From Paracoccus caeni (GTDB lineage Bacteria > Pseudomonadota > Alphaproteobacteria > Rhodobacterales > Rhodobacteraceae), in contig NZ_JAEPRQ010000002.1 of the NCBI RefSeq assembly GCF_016629665.1, positions 310,001-374,000 on the forward strand: a DNA stretch of 64,000 bases, in the 5' to 3' direction. Positions 1-9,252 of this stretch are shown here, piece after piece. The position numbers and the translations under genes are program-made. The notes below the pieces were generated by a model. That model saw only the letters and a list, made by a program, of their open reading frames with translations, searched no databases and was not told the origin of the DNA. Numbering within the stretch: position 1 is the first letter of the stretch; the number at the start of each line of letters is the position of its first letter.

Positions 1-1179
1 GAATTGATGTTCGCGACCGAACGCCTGAAAATCACCGTTCAGAACAGCGTTCAGGTTGGTCTGCCGGTATCCGCCATCATAACGGGTGCCATAGCCCGTC
101 ATGCCATCGCCGGTCTCGCGATCAGGCCGACCTGAAATCCAGGCAAGCGTCGAATCCATGTCGTTCTTCACGTGGGTCAACACGACACGGCCCGTCCAGC
201 CGTTCTGGAAGACCTGTTCCAGCGAGGCGTAAGCCTCGGTCCGCTCTGTATCAACATAGGTCCAGTCGGTTCCGATGCTGGCACCGCGTTCCCAGTCGAT
301 CAGGCCACCATCGGTGAAGAACGGCGGCAGCCCGCCCCATGTTACGCCGTCAGCCTTGGTTTTCTGGTAGCTGATACCTGCGCTCAGCAAGGTGTTCTCG
401 GTCAGATCGGCTTCCAAGGCGCCGAAGAAGACGTAGCGGTCCTTGGTGTAGCCATCCAAGACCCCGTCGCGGCTATCGACCACGCTGACCAGCCGCCCGC
501 GGATGGTGCCATCTGCATTCAGCGGCCCGGAGACATCGGATTCGATCCGCGCCCCTTTCGGATAGGCCAGCGAGACGGATGCGATATTCTGGAAATCCTC
601 GGTCGGGCGTTTGCGGATATAGTTGATCGAGGCGCCCGGTTCACCCGCGCCCTGCATCAACCCGGTCGCCCCGCGGACGATCTCGATATGATCATACAGC
701 GCCATATCGGCATTGTTGTCACCGAACTGCCAGACGCCGTCGCGCGGGACCGGCACGCCGTCATATTGATAGGCGTCGATCGGGAAGCCGCGCGAGTAAT
801 AGTTGATCCGGTCGCTTTCATAGGCCTGCACGGTGATGCCGGTGGCGGCCTCCATCGTCTCGGCGACGGTGGTGATGTTGCGGTCCTTCATTTGCGCATC
901 GGTGATGACGCTGGTCGATTGCGGCGTCTCTTTCTGGCTCAGCACCAGCCCGGTGGCAGAGCGCATCCATTCCGAGGTCCAGCTATCGGTGCCCTCGGTG
1001 GTGGTGCCCGGCGCGGCGGTCAGGGTGATCGTGTTCAGAACGACTGTCTCTGGATCGCTCGCGACGATCTCTGCCACCTGCGCCATGGCAGGACCGGATA
1101 GCGCCAGCATGCCAGCGCCGACAAGCGCAGTGGTCAGACGCGCGCGCGCCTTCAGAGATGCGGGATAGTGCAAAGCCAT
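1..1179 (-). CDS. TonB-dependent siderophore receptor, C-terminus beyond window edge
   Basis: The reading frame is open from an ATG at 1179 to base 1, giving 393 residues without a stop, so the C-terminal part of the barrel lies outside the window. A signal peptide ends at about residue 33 (SGPAMA before Q). A plug domain follows, starting near TVVLNTITLTAAPG and containing ETPQSTSVIT, YYSRGFPID and the typical IEIVRGATGLMQGAGEPGASINYIRKRP-type signature. Barrel strands then begin. This pattern is that of FpvA/FhuE-type ferric-siderophore receptors, which import iron chelates across the outer membrane with TonB energy. A GGGAGG-like ribosome site (CCCTCCCGAAAGG region) lies shortly upstream. 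It is separate from the 42-45 kb receptor and may take up a different chelate. Substrate unknown. Confidence 0.9.
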   Translation of the reverse strand, partial: MALHYPASLKARARLTTALVGAGMLALSGPAMAQVAEIVASDPETVVLNTITLTAAPGTTTEGTDSWTSEWMRSATGLVLSQKETPQSTSVITDAQMKDRNITTVAETMEAATGITVQAYESDRINYYSRGFPIDAYQYDGVPVPRDGVWQFGDNNADMALYDHIEIVRGATGLMQGAGEPGASINYIRKRPTEDFQNIASVSLAYPKGARIESDVSGPLNADGTIRGRLVSVVDSRDGVLDGYTKDRYVFFGALEADLTENTLLSAGISYQKTKADGVTWGGLPPFFTDGGLIDWERGASIGTDWTYVDTERTEAYASLEQVFQNGWTGRVVLTHVKNDMDSTLAWISGRPDRETGDGMTGYGTRYDGGYRQTNLNAVLNGDFQAFGREHQF

Positions 1180-1656
1180 GGTGCAAACCTTTCGGGAGGG
1201 ATGTTGCTTGGCTTGCACGAGGGAGGGCGCTGGCTGTTCGTCGGCTATCCGCCCCTCTTTCGCTGTTCGCAAGGCGCCCGGGTAACGTTGGTTAACGCTG
1301 CGGCAATCCTGCAACGCGGAAGGGTATCATGGCACCTTGATGAAAGGTTTTCCTTCCCTGTCCGTGGCTTCTGCTTGTCAAGGCGGCGGCTGCTGCTTTC
1401 ACCACGTCGGGACGCCGCGCGGCGGTCGTCACGGCGCTGCACGACGCAAGTTGTGAGCGATCTTCACGGCTGGATGATCGGTCACGCAGGCTGTTTCACC
1501 GCAATTCCACGAGGTTTTACAGGGAATGCCGTCACGCTTTGTCGCAATGGCGTGATTGTGCCCGCCGCGACACGCCAGCGCTGCTCCACCGGGCGCGCCT
1601 CTTCCGCCCCGCCGTCCAAAGATTAGGTCTGCAGCATGATTGAAGGAGAAAGAGCC
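1180..1656. other. Intergenic region between two outer-membrane protein genes
   Basis: This 477-base stretch separates two divergent genes and should hold both promoters. Short open frames exist on both strands, but their translations are arginine/cysteine-rich and low in hydrophobic pattern, as expected of spurious frames in GC-rich DNA. I saw no tRNA, riboswitch or convincing Fur-type palindrome. Its middle part (about 1380-1450) contains several GCGGC/GCCGC inverted segments of unclear meaning. Confidence 0.5.
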
Positions 1657-2265
1657 ATGAAAAAATTCATCTTGGCAAGCATCGCAAGCATCGCAGCCAC
1701 CGGCGCCATTGCAGGCGGCTATGTCGCCCCGGTCGCACCTGCACCGGAAGTGCCGGTCGTCGCATCGCCGATCGTGGAAGCGTCGAACTGGCAGGGCTTC
1801 TATGCCGGTCTGCAATATGGCCAGGGCAGCGCCGATCTGGAAGGCTTCGGTGAATCGCTCGATCTGGGCGATGCGGATGCCTATGGTCTGCATGCGGGCT
1901 ATAACCACGCCTTCGGCAAATTCATCCTTGGCGGCGAGCTGGATTACAACAAGCTCGACTTTGACAATGCCGACGATGACGGTGACCTGACCCGGCTGCG
2001 TGCCCGTGCAGGCTATGACATGGGCCGCTTCCTGCCCTATGTGACGCTGGGCGCTGCCCGCGTTTCGACCGACTATCAGGGCGCCGATCTGTCCGAGACC
2101 GGCATCACTTATGGCGTCGGTGCCGAATATCTGGTGACGGAGAAATTCTCGGTCGGGCTGGAATATACCCGCAACGATTTCTCGGACGTGCTCGAGGATC
2201 GCGTCGGCGACGGTCTGGATCTGGATTCCGATCTGGTGCAGGTCCGCGCCTCCTACCGGTTCTGA
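1657..2265 (+). CDS. Outer-membrane beta-barrel protein, Omp25/opacity type
   Basis: A 202-residue protein starting MKKFILASIASIAATGAIAGG, a clear signal peptide. The ATG at 1657 is chosen over the one at 1636 because AAGGAG (1643-1648) sits about 8 bases before it and the signal peptide starts there. The mature part begins with a proline/valine linker, then WQGFYAGLQYGQGSAD, alternating aromatic-rich strands and a final ASYRF. The terminal phenylalanine is the usual BAM insertion signal. The size and GFYAGL start match eight-stranded barrels of the surface antigen/OmpA-like porin family. It probably acts as a structural outer-membrane protein. A strong terminator follows at 2285-2314, so it is likely monocistronic. 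Confidence 0.85.
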   Translation: MKKFILASIASIAATGAIAGGYVAPVAPAPEVPVVASPIVEASNWQGFYAGLQYGQGSADLEGFGESLDLGDADAYGLHAGYNHAFGKFILGGELDYNKLDFDNADDDGDLTRLRARAGYDMGRFLPYVTLGAARVSTDYQGADLSETGITYGVGAEYLVTEKFSVGLEYTRNDFSDVLEDRVGDGLDLDSDLVQVRASYRF

Positions 2266-2284
2266 GCCGGAATAGGCGAAGATC

Positions 2285-2314
2285 AAAGCGCGGTCCATCG
2301 GGCCGCGCTTTTTT
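2285..2314 (+). terminator. Intrinsic terminator after the barrel gene
   Basis: A 9-bp GC-rich stem AAAGCGCGG / CCGCGCTTT with a 9-base loop is followed by a T run. On the other strand it could also end tgt transcripts, but the U tract there is weaker. Confidence 0.85.
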
Positions 2315-2349
2315 CGTATCTGAAGGTCAGGACTGCCTGATGCGCCGGA

Positions 2350-3480
2350 TCAGATCGGCTCGATATCTCCTTCTGCCCGCTGCGCGTGGAAATCGGCCAC
2401 GAAGGCGTCCAGCCGCCCGCCTGCAATCGCATCGCGCAGCCCCTGCATCAGTTCCTGAAAATAATGCAGGTTATGCCATGTCAGCAGCATGCCCGAGATC
2501 ATCTCTCCGGCGCGGAAGACATGGTGCAGATAGGCCCGCGAATAACCGGTGCAAGCCGGGCAAGTGCAATTCTCGTCCAGCGGTCGCGGATCGTCGGCAT
2601 GGCGGGCATTCTTGACGTTGACCTGACCGCGCCGCGTCCAGGCCTGCCCGGTCCTGCCCGAACGCGACGGCAGCACGCAATCCATCATGTCGATGCCGCG
2701 CTGGACCGCGCCGACGATATCGTCCGGCTTGCCGACGCCCATCAGATAGCGCGGTTTGTCCTGGGGGAGGAAACCCGGCGCGTAGTCGAGAACGCCGAAC
2801 ATCGCCTCTTGTCCCTCGCCCACGGCAAGACCGCCGACGGCGTAGCCTTCGAAATCGATGGCTTTCAGCGCCTCGGCCGATTCTTCGCGAAGATCGCGGG
2901 TGACGCCGCCCTGCATGATGCCGAACAGCGCATGACCCGGCCGGTCGCCGAATGCGTCGCGGGAACGCTGCGCCCACCGCATCGACAGACGCATGGACTT
3001 GGCGACATCTTCTTCGGTCGCAGGAAGTGCGGGGCATTCGTCGAAGGCCATGACGATGTCGCTGCCCAGAAGCCGCTGGATCTCCATGCTGGTTTCCGGC
3101 GACAGCATGTGTTTGCTGCCATCGATATGGGACGAAAAGGTGACGCCTTCTTCGGTCAGCTTGCGCAATCCGGCAAGGCTCATCACCTGAAATCCGCCCG
3201 AGTCGGTCAGGATCGGGCGATCCCAGTTCATGAATTTGTGCAGCCCGCCCATCCGCGCCACCCGTTCTGCGCCGGGGCGCAGCATCAGGTGATAGGTATT
3301 GCCCAGCAGAATATCGGCCCCGGTGGCGCGGACCGATTCCGGCAACATCGCCTTGACCGTGGCGGCGGTGCCGACCGGCATGAAGGCGGGGGTGCGGATC
3401 TCACCGCGCGGCGTGCTGATCACGCCGGTCCGCGCCTTGCCGTCGGTCGCGCTAAGGGTGAACTGGAAACGGTCGCTCAT
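2350..3480 (-). CDS. tgt: tRNA-guanine transglycosylase (queuine/preQ1 insertion)
   Basis: A 376-residue enzyme that swaps guanine-34 for preQ1 in tRNAs with GUN anticodons, the key step of queuosine synthesis. Visible family motifs are [23 protein letters not shown], the nucleophile aspartate in [12 protein letters not shown] and the zinc site CTCPAC with a later His in LLTWHNLHY. The start is set at [14 protein letters not shown] (3480); a longer frame upstream adds an arginine-rich run unlike the family. The genes making preQ0 (queC, queD, queE) lie over 30 kb away in this window. An SMR transporter gene lies just upstream on the same strand. Confidence 0.97.
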   Translation of the reverse strand: MSDRFQFTLSATDGKARTGVISTPRGEIRTPAFMPVGTAATVKAMLPESVRATGADILLGNTYHLMLRPGAERVARMGGLHKFMNWDRPILTDSGGFQVMSLAGLRKLTEEGVTFSSHIDGSKHMLSPETSMEIQRLLGSDIVMAFDECPALPATEEDVAKSMRLSMRWAQRSRDAFGDRPGHALFGIMQGGVTRDLREESAEALKAIDFEGYAVGGLAVGEGQEAMFGVLDYAPGFLPQDKPRYLMGVGKPDDIVGAVQRGIDMMDCVLPSRSGRTGQAWTRRGQVNVKNARHADDPRPLDENCTCPACTGYSRAYLHHVFRAGEMISGMLLTWHNLHYFQELMQGLRDAIAGGRLDAFVADFHAQRAEGDIEPI

Positions 3481-3558
3481 GGGGTGCCTGATCGGATGCC
3501 TAAGGGGGAACCGTGCGTATCTAACCGCTCGAAGGTCTGGCCGCAATCATGCGACGGC

Positions 3559-3894
3559 CTAGTGCCCGACAGAGGTCGAGAACACGTTGATGACGATCAC
3601 CCCTGCAAGGATCAGGCCAAGGCCCGCCACCGCCGCCCAGTCCAGCCTTTGTTGATACCAGATCCACGCAACGGCGGTGATCAGCACGATCCCCATGCCG
3701 GACCAGATCGCATAGACGATGCCGGTCGGCATCACCCTCAGCGTTATCGACAGCAGCCAGAACGCCACGCCATAGCCCAGAACGACGATCACACTGGGCC
3801 AAAGTCTGTTGAAGCCGTCGGAACGCGCCAGCGCGGTCGTGGCGATCACTTCGGCGACAATCGCTGCCGCCAAGATCAGATAGTGCTTGGTCAT
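3559..3894 (-). CDS. Small multidrug resistance (EmrE/QacE-type) efflux protein
   Basis: A 111-residue membrane protein with four hydrophobic segments. The essential membrane glutamate is in TM1 (E15, in AEVIATTAL), and the Qac-type signature YAIWSGMGIVLI is in TM3. The family works as a dual-topology dimer exchanging protons for quaternary ammonium and other cationic compounds. The signature fits the EmrE branch better than the guanidinium-exporting SugE/Gdx branch, but the substrate is not settled by sequence. It lies 78 bases upstream of tgt on the same strand, and the divergent sufT-like gene starts 80 bases away. Confidence 0.92.
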   Translation of the reverse strand: MTKHYLILAAAIVAEVIATTALARSDGFNRLWPSVIVVLGYGVAFWLLSITLRVMPTGIVYAIWSGMGIVLITAVAWIWYQQRLDWAAVAGLGLILAGVIVINVFSTSVGH

Positions 3895-3973
3895 GACATT
3901 CCCTCCCGCACAGGATCTGGACCGCGAGGGTCTCTGTCCCTATATAAACTCTCGGAATTGACAGGAACCCGCC

Positions 3974-4327
3974 ATGACCGATTTGCCCGAAGGCGCGCCC
4001 CTGATCGCGCCCTCCACCACTGACCACCCGCTCTACGATCAGATCGTCGAAGCATGCAAGACGGTCTATGATCCGGAAATTCCGGTGAATATCTTTGATC
4101 TGGGGCTGATCTACACGATCGATATCAACCCCGGAAACGAGGTTCGCGTGGTGATGACCCTGACCGCCCCCGGTTGCCCCGTCGCAGGCGAGATGCCCGG
4201 TTGGGTCGCCGACGCGGTCGAGCCGATCCCCGGCGTGAAACAGGTGGATGTCGAAATGACCTTCCAGCCGCAATGGGGCATGGACATGATGTCCGATGAG
4301 GCGCGGCTGGAACTGGGCTTCATGTAA
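3974..4327 (+). CDS. sufT: MIP18/DUF59 Fe-S assembly protein, SufT-like
   Basis: A 117-residue single-domain protein of the MIP18 (DUF59) family. It contains the DPEIPVNIFDLGLIYTI start of the fold and the conserved cysteine in TAPGCPVAGEMPGWV. SufT-type proteins assist maturation of Fe-S proteins under high demand. The next gene downstream encodes an A-type Fe-S carrier on the same strand, which supports the assignment. No sufBCD genes are in the window, so the main SUF operon must lie elsewhere. PaaD-like phenylacetate proteins share the fold, but the short length and neighbour favour SufT. Confidence 0.85.
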   Translation: MTDLPEGAPLIAPSTTDHPLYDQIVEACKTVYDPEIPVNIFDLGLIYTIDINPGNEVRVVMTLTAPGCPVAGEMPGWVADAVEPIPGVKQVDVEMTFQPQWGMDMMSDEARLELGFM

Positions 4328-4437
4328 GCCTTTGGATGCTGAGGGCGGGCGCTGCAGCTTCGCCCTCAGAGACCTGCCATCTTGAGAGATCGGCCCAGAA
4401 CCCTTATCTTGAGGATGCAAGACAGGAAGGTTCCTCC

Positions 4438-4806
4438 ATGTTCGCCATCCCCGGCACCTCGCCCGTGACCATCACCCCCGCTGCCGAGCGGCAGATTGCC
4501 CGGCTGATGACCGGCAAGAACGCCTTTGGCCTGCGCATCGGGCTGAAGAAGGGCGGTTGTGCGGGCATGGAATACACGATGGATCTGGTCGAAGCCCCGA
4601 ATGCCAATGAAGAGGTGATCGAACAGGGCGCGGCCCGCGTCCTGATCGCCCCGATGGCGCAGATGTATCTGTTCGGAACCGAGATCGATTATGTCACCGA
4701 TCTGCTGGAATCCGGGTTCAAATTCCGCAACCCGAATGTCACCGATGCCTGTGGCTGCGGTGAATCGGTGCGGTTCGAGCCGCTGGAAGGCAGCCGCGCA
4801 GGCTGA
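4438..4806 (+). CDS. sufA: A-type Fe-S carrier, HesB/SufA/IscA family
   Basis: A 122-residue protein with the three family cysteines: one in KKGGCAGMEY and two in TDACGCGESV. They bind a cluster or iron at a dimer interface and hand it to apoproteins. The start at 4438 is preferred to an in-frame ATG at 4336 because GGAAGG precedes it and the family fold (ITPAAERQIARLM) begins at once. It follows the sufT-like gene by 110 bases. A second A-type carrier (erpA-like) is encoded at 28.7 kb. The symbol is by resemblance; SufA and IscA are hard to tell apart by eye. Confidence 0.88.
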   Translation: MFAIPGTSPVTITPAAERQIARLMTGKNAFGLRIGLKKGGCAGMEYTMDLVEAPNANEEVIEQGAARVLIAPMAQMYLFGTEIDYVTDLLESGFKFRNPNVTDACGCGESVRFEPLEGSRAG

Positions 4807-4911
4807 CCGCCGCGCACCATTGCAAAACCCGAAACTGATGGCGCTAATATGATTGCGCCTCGTGCCGCATCTGCCTAAGCCCTTCGCAAAAGATTTGTGG
4901 AGGATTTCAGA

Positions 4912-5655
4912 ATGGCACCGCGCAAGCTGGCAGCAGGCAATTGGAAGATGAACGGCGATCTGGCCGCCTTGGCCGAGATCGAGACGCTGGCCAAGAACCA
5001 TGCCGGTGCGGGCTGTGACATCCTGATCTGCCCGCCCGCTGTACTGATCCATCCGGCTCAGGCCGTGGCGGGTGGCGTGGTTGCCATCGGCGGACAGGAT
5101 TGCCATGCGAAAAGCGCGGGCGCGCATACCGGCGACATCGCGGCCACCCAGTTGCGCGATGCGGGGGCAACCCACGTCATCCTTGGCCATTCCGAGCGCC
5201 GCGCCGATCACGGTGAAACCGATGCCGATGTGAACGCCAAGGCGCAGGCGGCCCATGCGGCTGGCCTGATCGCCGTCATCTGCGTCGGCGAGACCGAGGC
5301 ACAGCGCGACGCGGGCGAGACGCTGAACGTGATCGCCACGCAACTGGCTGGCTCGATCCCCGCAGGTGCCACCGCCGCCAATACGGTGATCGCTTACGAG
5401 CCGGTCTGGGCCATCGGCACCGGCCGCACCCCTACCAATGACCAGATCGCCGAGGTTCACGCCCTGATGCGCCAGAAGCTTGAAGGCGCGATCGCCGATG
5501 CCGCCGGGACGCGCCTGCTTTATGGCGGCAGCGTGAAACCCTCGAACGCCGCCGAGATCTTTGCGATTGCCGATGTCGATGGCGCGCTGGTCGGCGGTGC
5601 CAGCCTGAAGGCCAGCGACTTCGGCGCCATCATCACCGCGCTGGATGCCGCCTGA
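4912..5655 (+). CDS. tpiA: Triosephosphate isomerase
   Basis: A 247-residue TIM-barrel enzyme interconverting dihydroxyacetone phosphate and glyceraldehyde 3-phosphate. It has the active-site lysine in AGNWKMNG, the histidine in VILGHSERR, the glutamate in [15 protein letters not shown], and phosphate-binding glycines in [12 protein letters not shown]. The start at 4912 is supported by GGAGG 11 bases upstream. The stop abuts the stop of the convergent methyltransferase gene, with no room for a terminator between them. Confidence 0.98.
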   Translation: MAPRKLAAGNWKMNGDLAALAEIETLAKNHAGAGCDILICPPAVLIHPAQAVAGGVVAIGGQDCHAKSAGAHTGDIAATQLRDAGATHVILGHSERRADHGETDADVNAKAQAAHAAGLIAVICVGETEAQRDAGETLNVIATQLAGSIPAGATAANTVIAYEPVWAIGTGRTPTNDQIAEVHALMRQKLEGAIADAAGTRLLYGGSVKPSNAAEIFAIADVDGALVGGASLKASDFGAIITALDAA

Positions 5656-6360
5656 TCAGGGCTTGCGCCATTCCATGATGTGAAAATACGGGACGCGGTG
5701 ATAGCGTCCCGCCACGTCGGGATCGCCACTCTCGGGCAGCGGTTCGTCATAATGGGTCAGCCGCAGCCCCTGCCCCAGCAAAAGCTGCATATATAAGCTC
5801 ATCGGCCGGTGCCAGTTGCGGATATGAATGCCGCGCCAGCCGACCCATTCCGACCGGGCTTGCATGTAATCGTTGATGACGAAAAGGCGGCTGCCATCAG
5901 GCTGATGCTGCCACCCGCCCGCCGTCGCGAAACTGTTCAGGTTGACGATGATCAGCGCGCCGCCCGGTTGCAGCACCCGTGCCGCCTCGGGAATCGCCGC
6001 CTCGATCCCGTCGATGTCGATCAGCGTCAGGCAGGCGACGACCAGATCAAAGCTGGCATCCGCGAATGGCAGGCTCTCGGCCCGCGCATCGACATAACGG
6101 CCCGCCGGATCGCGCGCTTCCGCAGCCTCGCGCAGTTCGGCAGTCGGCTCGACTCCGACCACCTTGATCCCCATATCGCGCATCTTGCGGCACAACCTGC
6201 CCTCGCCGCAGCCCAGATCCAGCGCATGCCGGAAACCGCCCGCCTGGATCAGCGCCTCAACTGGCCGGTCAATCACATGCTGCCGGGCGAAATCGCCGAC
6301 CTCGCCCATATCCGCAATCCACGCCCTGGCAGAGGTGCTCCAGCCATTGTCGTCATCCAT
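5656..6360 (-). CDS. Class I SAM-dependent methyltransferase
   Basis: A 234-residue protein with a Rossmann methyltransferase core: SAM motif I ALDLGCGEGRLCRKM, acidic motif II VVGVEPT, motif III ARAESLPFADASFDLVVA and post-motif IEAAIPEAARVLQPGGALII. These place it with the Methyltransf_11 group. The C-terminal part has several tryptophan/histidine-rich segments (RNWHRPMSLYMQLLL) resembling small-molecule or quinone-type methylases, but I cannot name a substrate. The start MDDDNGW (6360) is chosen because the upstream extension is not family-like. It converges with tpiA. Confidence 0.8.
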   Translation of the reverse strand: MDDDNGWSTSARAWIADMGEVGDFARQHVIDRPVEALIQAGGFRHALDLGCGEGRLCRKMRDMGIKVVGVEPTAELREAAEARDPAGRYVDARAESLPFADASFDLVVACLTLIDIDGIEAAIPEAARVLQPGGALIIVNLNSFATAGGWQHQPDGSRLFVINDYMQARSEWVGWRGIHIRNWHRPMSLYMQLLLGQGLRLTHYDEPLPESGDPDVAGRYHRVPYFHIMEWRKP

Positions 6361-6450
6361 CGCCTGCCTCCGCGTCGCATTCGGGAAGGCGCGTATAAGG
6401 AAGCGGCGGGCAACCGGCAAGCGATGATGCCCGGCACCGGCAATCACGGC

Positions 6451-6966
6451 CTATCGGCAGGGCAGTTCCGCAATGCGTTGATCCAGACGCGGATGGGCCA
6501 TCGCCATGCCGGGACGTAGCCCATGACGATCCGCCTCGCCCGCCGCGATCTCAAGGATCATCTGCCGTTCGGGATTGGGATCGCCAATGGCCGCACCGGG
6601 GATCGATGTCTCATCGAAGGGCCGCGCGTTGCGATGGATGTGGCGGATCACGCCGTGGTCGTCCATGAACAGCAGATCCAGCGGAAGATAGGTGTTGCGC
6701 ATCCAGAAGCTGACCTCGCGCGGGCGATCATAGATGAACAACATCCCGGCATCATCCGCCAGTTCGCGGCGATACATCAGACCGCGCGCGCGCAACTCGT
6801 CGGTATCGGCGATTTCGACATCGAAGCTTTTCACACCGGCGCCGGTCAGGAAATGCGCCTGGTCGACGCGACACGAAATCGCATCCCGAGTCTCAGCCCG
6901 GATCGGGTCAGGCAGAACGGAAAGGCTTAGAAGGACTGCCGTGACGGCAAGTTTATTCCGCCACAT
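6451..6966 (-). CDS. DUF192 family exported protein
   Basis: About 171 residues: a signal peptide (MWRNKLAVTAVLLSLSVLPDPIRA) followed by a DUF192 domain with the family hallmarks ELRARGLMYRRELADDAGMLFIYD, FWMRNTYLPLDLLF and GVIRHIHRNARPFD. The domain's function is unknown. In many Rhodobacteraceae it follows a double cold-shock gene, as here. The start is uncertain: ATG 6966 gives the neatest signal peptide, while ATGs at 6981 and 6999 are possible. With 6966 the gene overlaps the end of the cold-shock gene by 14 bases, implying translational coupling. Confidence 0.85.
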   Translation of the reverse strand: MWRNKLAVTAVLLSLSVLPDPIRAETRDAISCRVDQAHFLTGAGVKSFDVEIADTDELRARGLMYRRELADDAGMLFIYDRPREVSFWMRNTYLPLDLLFMDDHGVIRHIHRNARPFDETSIPGAAIGDPNPERQMILEIAAGEADRHGLRPGMAMAHPRLDQRIAELPCR

Positions 6967-7558
6967 GGGCCAGGAATTCATCCTCTTGGTCCAGATCATC
7001 TTCCGACGAGGCGGTGCCGAACAGGCTGTCGCTTTGACGGGTGCCGTAATCCCAGCTTGTGATCTGCGCCGCCATCAGACCGCGCGGACCTTCGACCACG
7101 CGCAGACCGATTGCCTCACCAATCGTCAGATCGGCAAAACCGGAATGGCGCAGCACTTCGACATGCAGGAAGACGTCATCGGGGTGGCCGAAGATATTGG
7201 CAAAGCCGAAACCCTTGGCCTTGTCGAACCACTTCACCCGCGCGGGCCGCAAGGGCAGCGCGTCCAGATGCTCAATGATACCGTTTTCAAGATCGGCAAT
7301 GGGCGCGGTGCCATCAGAGACCGGAGGCTCGATCGAGACAACCTCGGTCGCCTGAAGGCCGCGATCGGTCGGCTGCATCCAGACCGTCACGCGCGACTGA
7401 TCGGCAACGGAACCACGGCCAAAATTTCTCAGAACATTGGCATGCAGAAGTATATCCGCACCGCCTTCGGAATTCAGGATGAAACCATAGCCTTTGGCCG
7501 GGTCAAACCATTTGACCACACCATGGACTAGTTTCAGCTTGCTTTCATCCGTCATCAT
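6953..7558 (-). CDS. Tandem cold-shock domain protein
   Basis: A 201-residue protein with two cold-shock (OB-fold) domains. The first is near residues 10-70 (VHGVVKWFDPAKGYGFI). The second is near 103-170 (PARVKWFDKAKGFGFANIF). The aromatic RNP1-like motifs KGYGFI and KGFGFA mark nucleic-acid-binding surfaces. The family melts RNA structure or acts as an RNA chaperone. An acidic tail follows (SSEDDLDQEDEF). Two adjacent ATGs (7558, 7555) are possible starts. The ~150-base upstream gap suggests a long leader, as is common for cold-shock genes. Confidence 0.92.
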   Translation of the reverse strand: MMTDESKLKLVHGVVKWFDPAKGYGFILNSEGGADILLHANVLRNFGRGSVADQSRVTVWMQPTDRGLQATEVVSIEPPVSDGTAPIADLENGIIEHLDALPLRPARVKWFDKAKGFGFANIFGHPDDVFLHVEVLRHSGFADLTIGEAIGLRVVEGPRGLMAAQITSWDYGTRQSDSLFGTASSEDDLDQEDEFLAHVAE

Positions 7559-7707
7559 TTCACCGCGTCGCACATCTGGTGCATAACTTGCCTTACATCC
7601 CCGTCCGGCTGCCCCAGACCGCTTCAACGAATCATATCAGTCCCGTGGACAAAGATACGCCGATGTTCGAAAATATCGTCCGGCATCTCACACGAGACGT
7701 CAAGCGT

Positions 7708-8322
7708 CTAAGGATACAATCGTTGCACCAACCAGTAGTTATTTGACTGTATGTCCCACCTGAACCTGTCATGCAAGCGAAACGCGCCGTCTGCCCAGAA
7801 CTCAATTTGCTGTGGATGAATCCTGAACCCGCCCCAGTTCGGTGGCCGTTTTGGATCGGTCCCGTGTGTCAGCCCCATCTTGGCTGTTTCCGCTACCAGA
7901 TTTCCCCGGCTCGACAGGGGCTGTGACTGTTTCGAAGCCCATGCGCCAAGCCTGCTTTGCAGGGCGCGACTGCGGTAATATTCGTCGGCCAGCGGCCCGT
8001 TTTCCCGCTCGACTACGCCGCGCACGCGGATCTGACGACGCAGGGATTTCCAGTGCATGACGAAGGCCGCCTTGCCTGTGGCGGAAATTTGCCGACCTTT
8101 GGCGCTATCATAATTGGTATAAAAGACAAAAGCGCCGTCGGTCCCCTGCCCCTCGATCTCTTTCAGCAAGACCATCCTGACATCGGGAAGCCCCTCTGCA
8201 TCCACCGTCGCCAGCGCAATCGCGTTCGGATCGTTGGGTTCGACCGCTTCGGCCTCGGCCAGCCAGCGGCGCGCGATTTCGAAGGGGTCGTCGCCCGCAA
8301 AGATTCCGCTTCGATCCGCCAT
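7708..8322 (-). CDS. pdxH: Pyridoxamine 5'-phosphate oxidase
   Basis: A 204-residue FMN enzyme producing pyridoxal 5'-phosphate in vitamin B6 synthesis and salvage. Visible signatures are [24 protein letters not shown] near the N-terminus, [13 protein letters not shown], and the C-terminal block [18 protein letters not shown] ending in WLVQRLYP. Length matches the short form of the family. It is divergent from fabI across an 81-base gap, which must carry both promoters. Confidence 0.96.
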   Translation of the reverse strand: MADRSGIFAGDDPFEIARRWLAEAEAVEPNDPNAIALATVDAEGLPDVRMVLLKEIEGQGTDGAFVFYTNYDSAKGRQISATGKAAFVMHWKSLRRQIRVRGVVERENGPLADEYYRSRALQSRLGAWASKQSQPLSSRGNLVAETAKMGLTHGTDPKRPPNWGGFRIHPQQIEFWADGAFRLHDRFRWDIQSNNYWLVQRLYP

Positions 8323-8403
8323 TCTGATTTCCTCGCGCTTGATGCCGCCTGACCTTTGCCCTAAGCAAATTTCACAATTGGTTGAAAGCGCGAGGGGCAG
8401 AGC

Positions 8404-9231
8404 ATGTCAAGCGAGCAAAAGAATGGCCTGATGGCCGGCAAGCGCGGTCTGATCATGGGATTGGCGAATGACAAGTCAATCGCCTGGGGCATTGCGCGCG
8501 CCGTCGCGGCCCAGGGTGCCGAGCTTGCATTCTCCTATCAGGGCGAAGCGCTGAAGAAACGGGTCGATCCGTTGGCCGAGCAGCTTGGCTCGACGCTGGT
8601 GCTGCCCTGCGATGTCAGTGACGAGGCTTCCGTCGCCGCATTGTTCGACGCGCTGGAGCAGGAATGGGGCAAGCTGGACTTTGTGGTCCATGCAATCGGC
8701 TTTTCCGACAAGGATCAGCTTCGCGGGCGCTATGCCGATACGACGCGCGACAACTTCCTGATGACGATGGATATTTCGGTATTCTCGTTCACAGCGGTCG
8801 CCAAACGCGCCGCGGCGATCATGCCCGATGGCGGCAGTCTGTTGACGCTGACCTATTACGGGGCCGAGCGCGTCATGCCGCATTACAACGTCATGGGCGT
8901 TGCCAAGGCGGCGCTGGAAGCCAGCGTCCGCTATCTGGCCGAGGACTTGGGCAAGGACGGCATCCGCGTGAACTCGATCAGCGCCGGGCCGATCAAGACA
9001 TTGGCCGCCAGCGGCATCGGCGATTTCCGCTATATCATGAAGTGGAACGAGCTGAATTCGCCGCTGCGCCGCAACGTGACGCAGGAAGATGTCGGAAATT
9101 CAGCGCTTTACCTGCTGTCCGATCTGGGCGCAGGCGTGACGGGTGAAACGCATCACGTCGATGCGGGCTACCATGTCGTCGGCATGAAGGCCGTTGATGC
9201 GCCCGATATCGCGGTGGTCAAGAAAGACTGA
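8404..9231 (+). CDS. fabI: Enoyl-ACP reductase, FabI type
   Basis: A 275-residue short-chain dehydrogenase-like enzyme reducing enoyl-ACP, the last step of each fatty acid elongation cycle. It has the FabI cofactor motif [17 protein letters not shown] instead of the usual TGxxxGIG, and the catalytic Y-x6-K in YNVMGVAK. The segment [11 protein letters not shown] matches the triclosan-target family. The next gene (a LysE-type exporter) starts 21 bases downstream and may be cotranscribed. Confidence 0.96.
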   Translation: MSSEQKNGLMAGKRGLIMGLANDKSIAWGIARAVAAQGAELAFSYQGEALKKRVDPLAEQLGSTLVLPCDVSDEASVAALFDALEQEWGKLDFVVHAIGFSDKDQLRGRYADTTRDNFLMTMDISVFSFTAVAKRAAAIMPDGGSLLTLTYYGAERVMPHYNVMGVAKAALEASVRYLAEDLGKDGIRVNSISAGPIKTLAASGIGDFRYIMKWNELNSPLRRNVTQEDVGNSALYLLSDLGAGVTGETHHVDAGYHVVGMKAVDAPDIAVVKKD

Positions 9232-9252
9232 CACTGAACGGATAAGGCCGGG

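Noticed and set aside
172..1101. Long plus-strand frame across the left-edge receptor region
   Set aside because: The minus-strand frame encodes a clear signal peptide and TonB plug domain; the plus-strand product has no family features and is a GC-driven antisense frame.
1168..1626. 152-residue plus-strand frame in the first intergenic region
   Set aside because: It starts inside the receptor signal peptide on the opposite strand, lacks a ribosome site, and its translation has no recognisable pattern.
1180..1656. Cobalamin riboswitch or Fur box upstream of the left-edge receptor
   Set aside because: No B12-box-like conserved core or convincing iron-regulator palindrome was visible in the gap.
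2386..4023. 545-residue plus-strand frame opposite tgt and the SMR gene
   Set aside because: It is antisense to two well-supported genes and rich in His/Arg/Gln/Ala, the usual signature of a codon-position shadow in GC-rich DNA.
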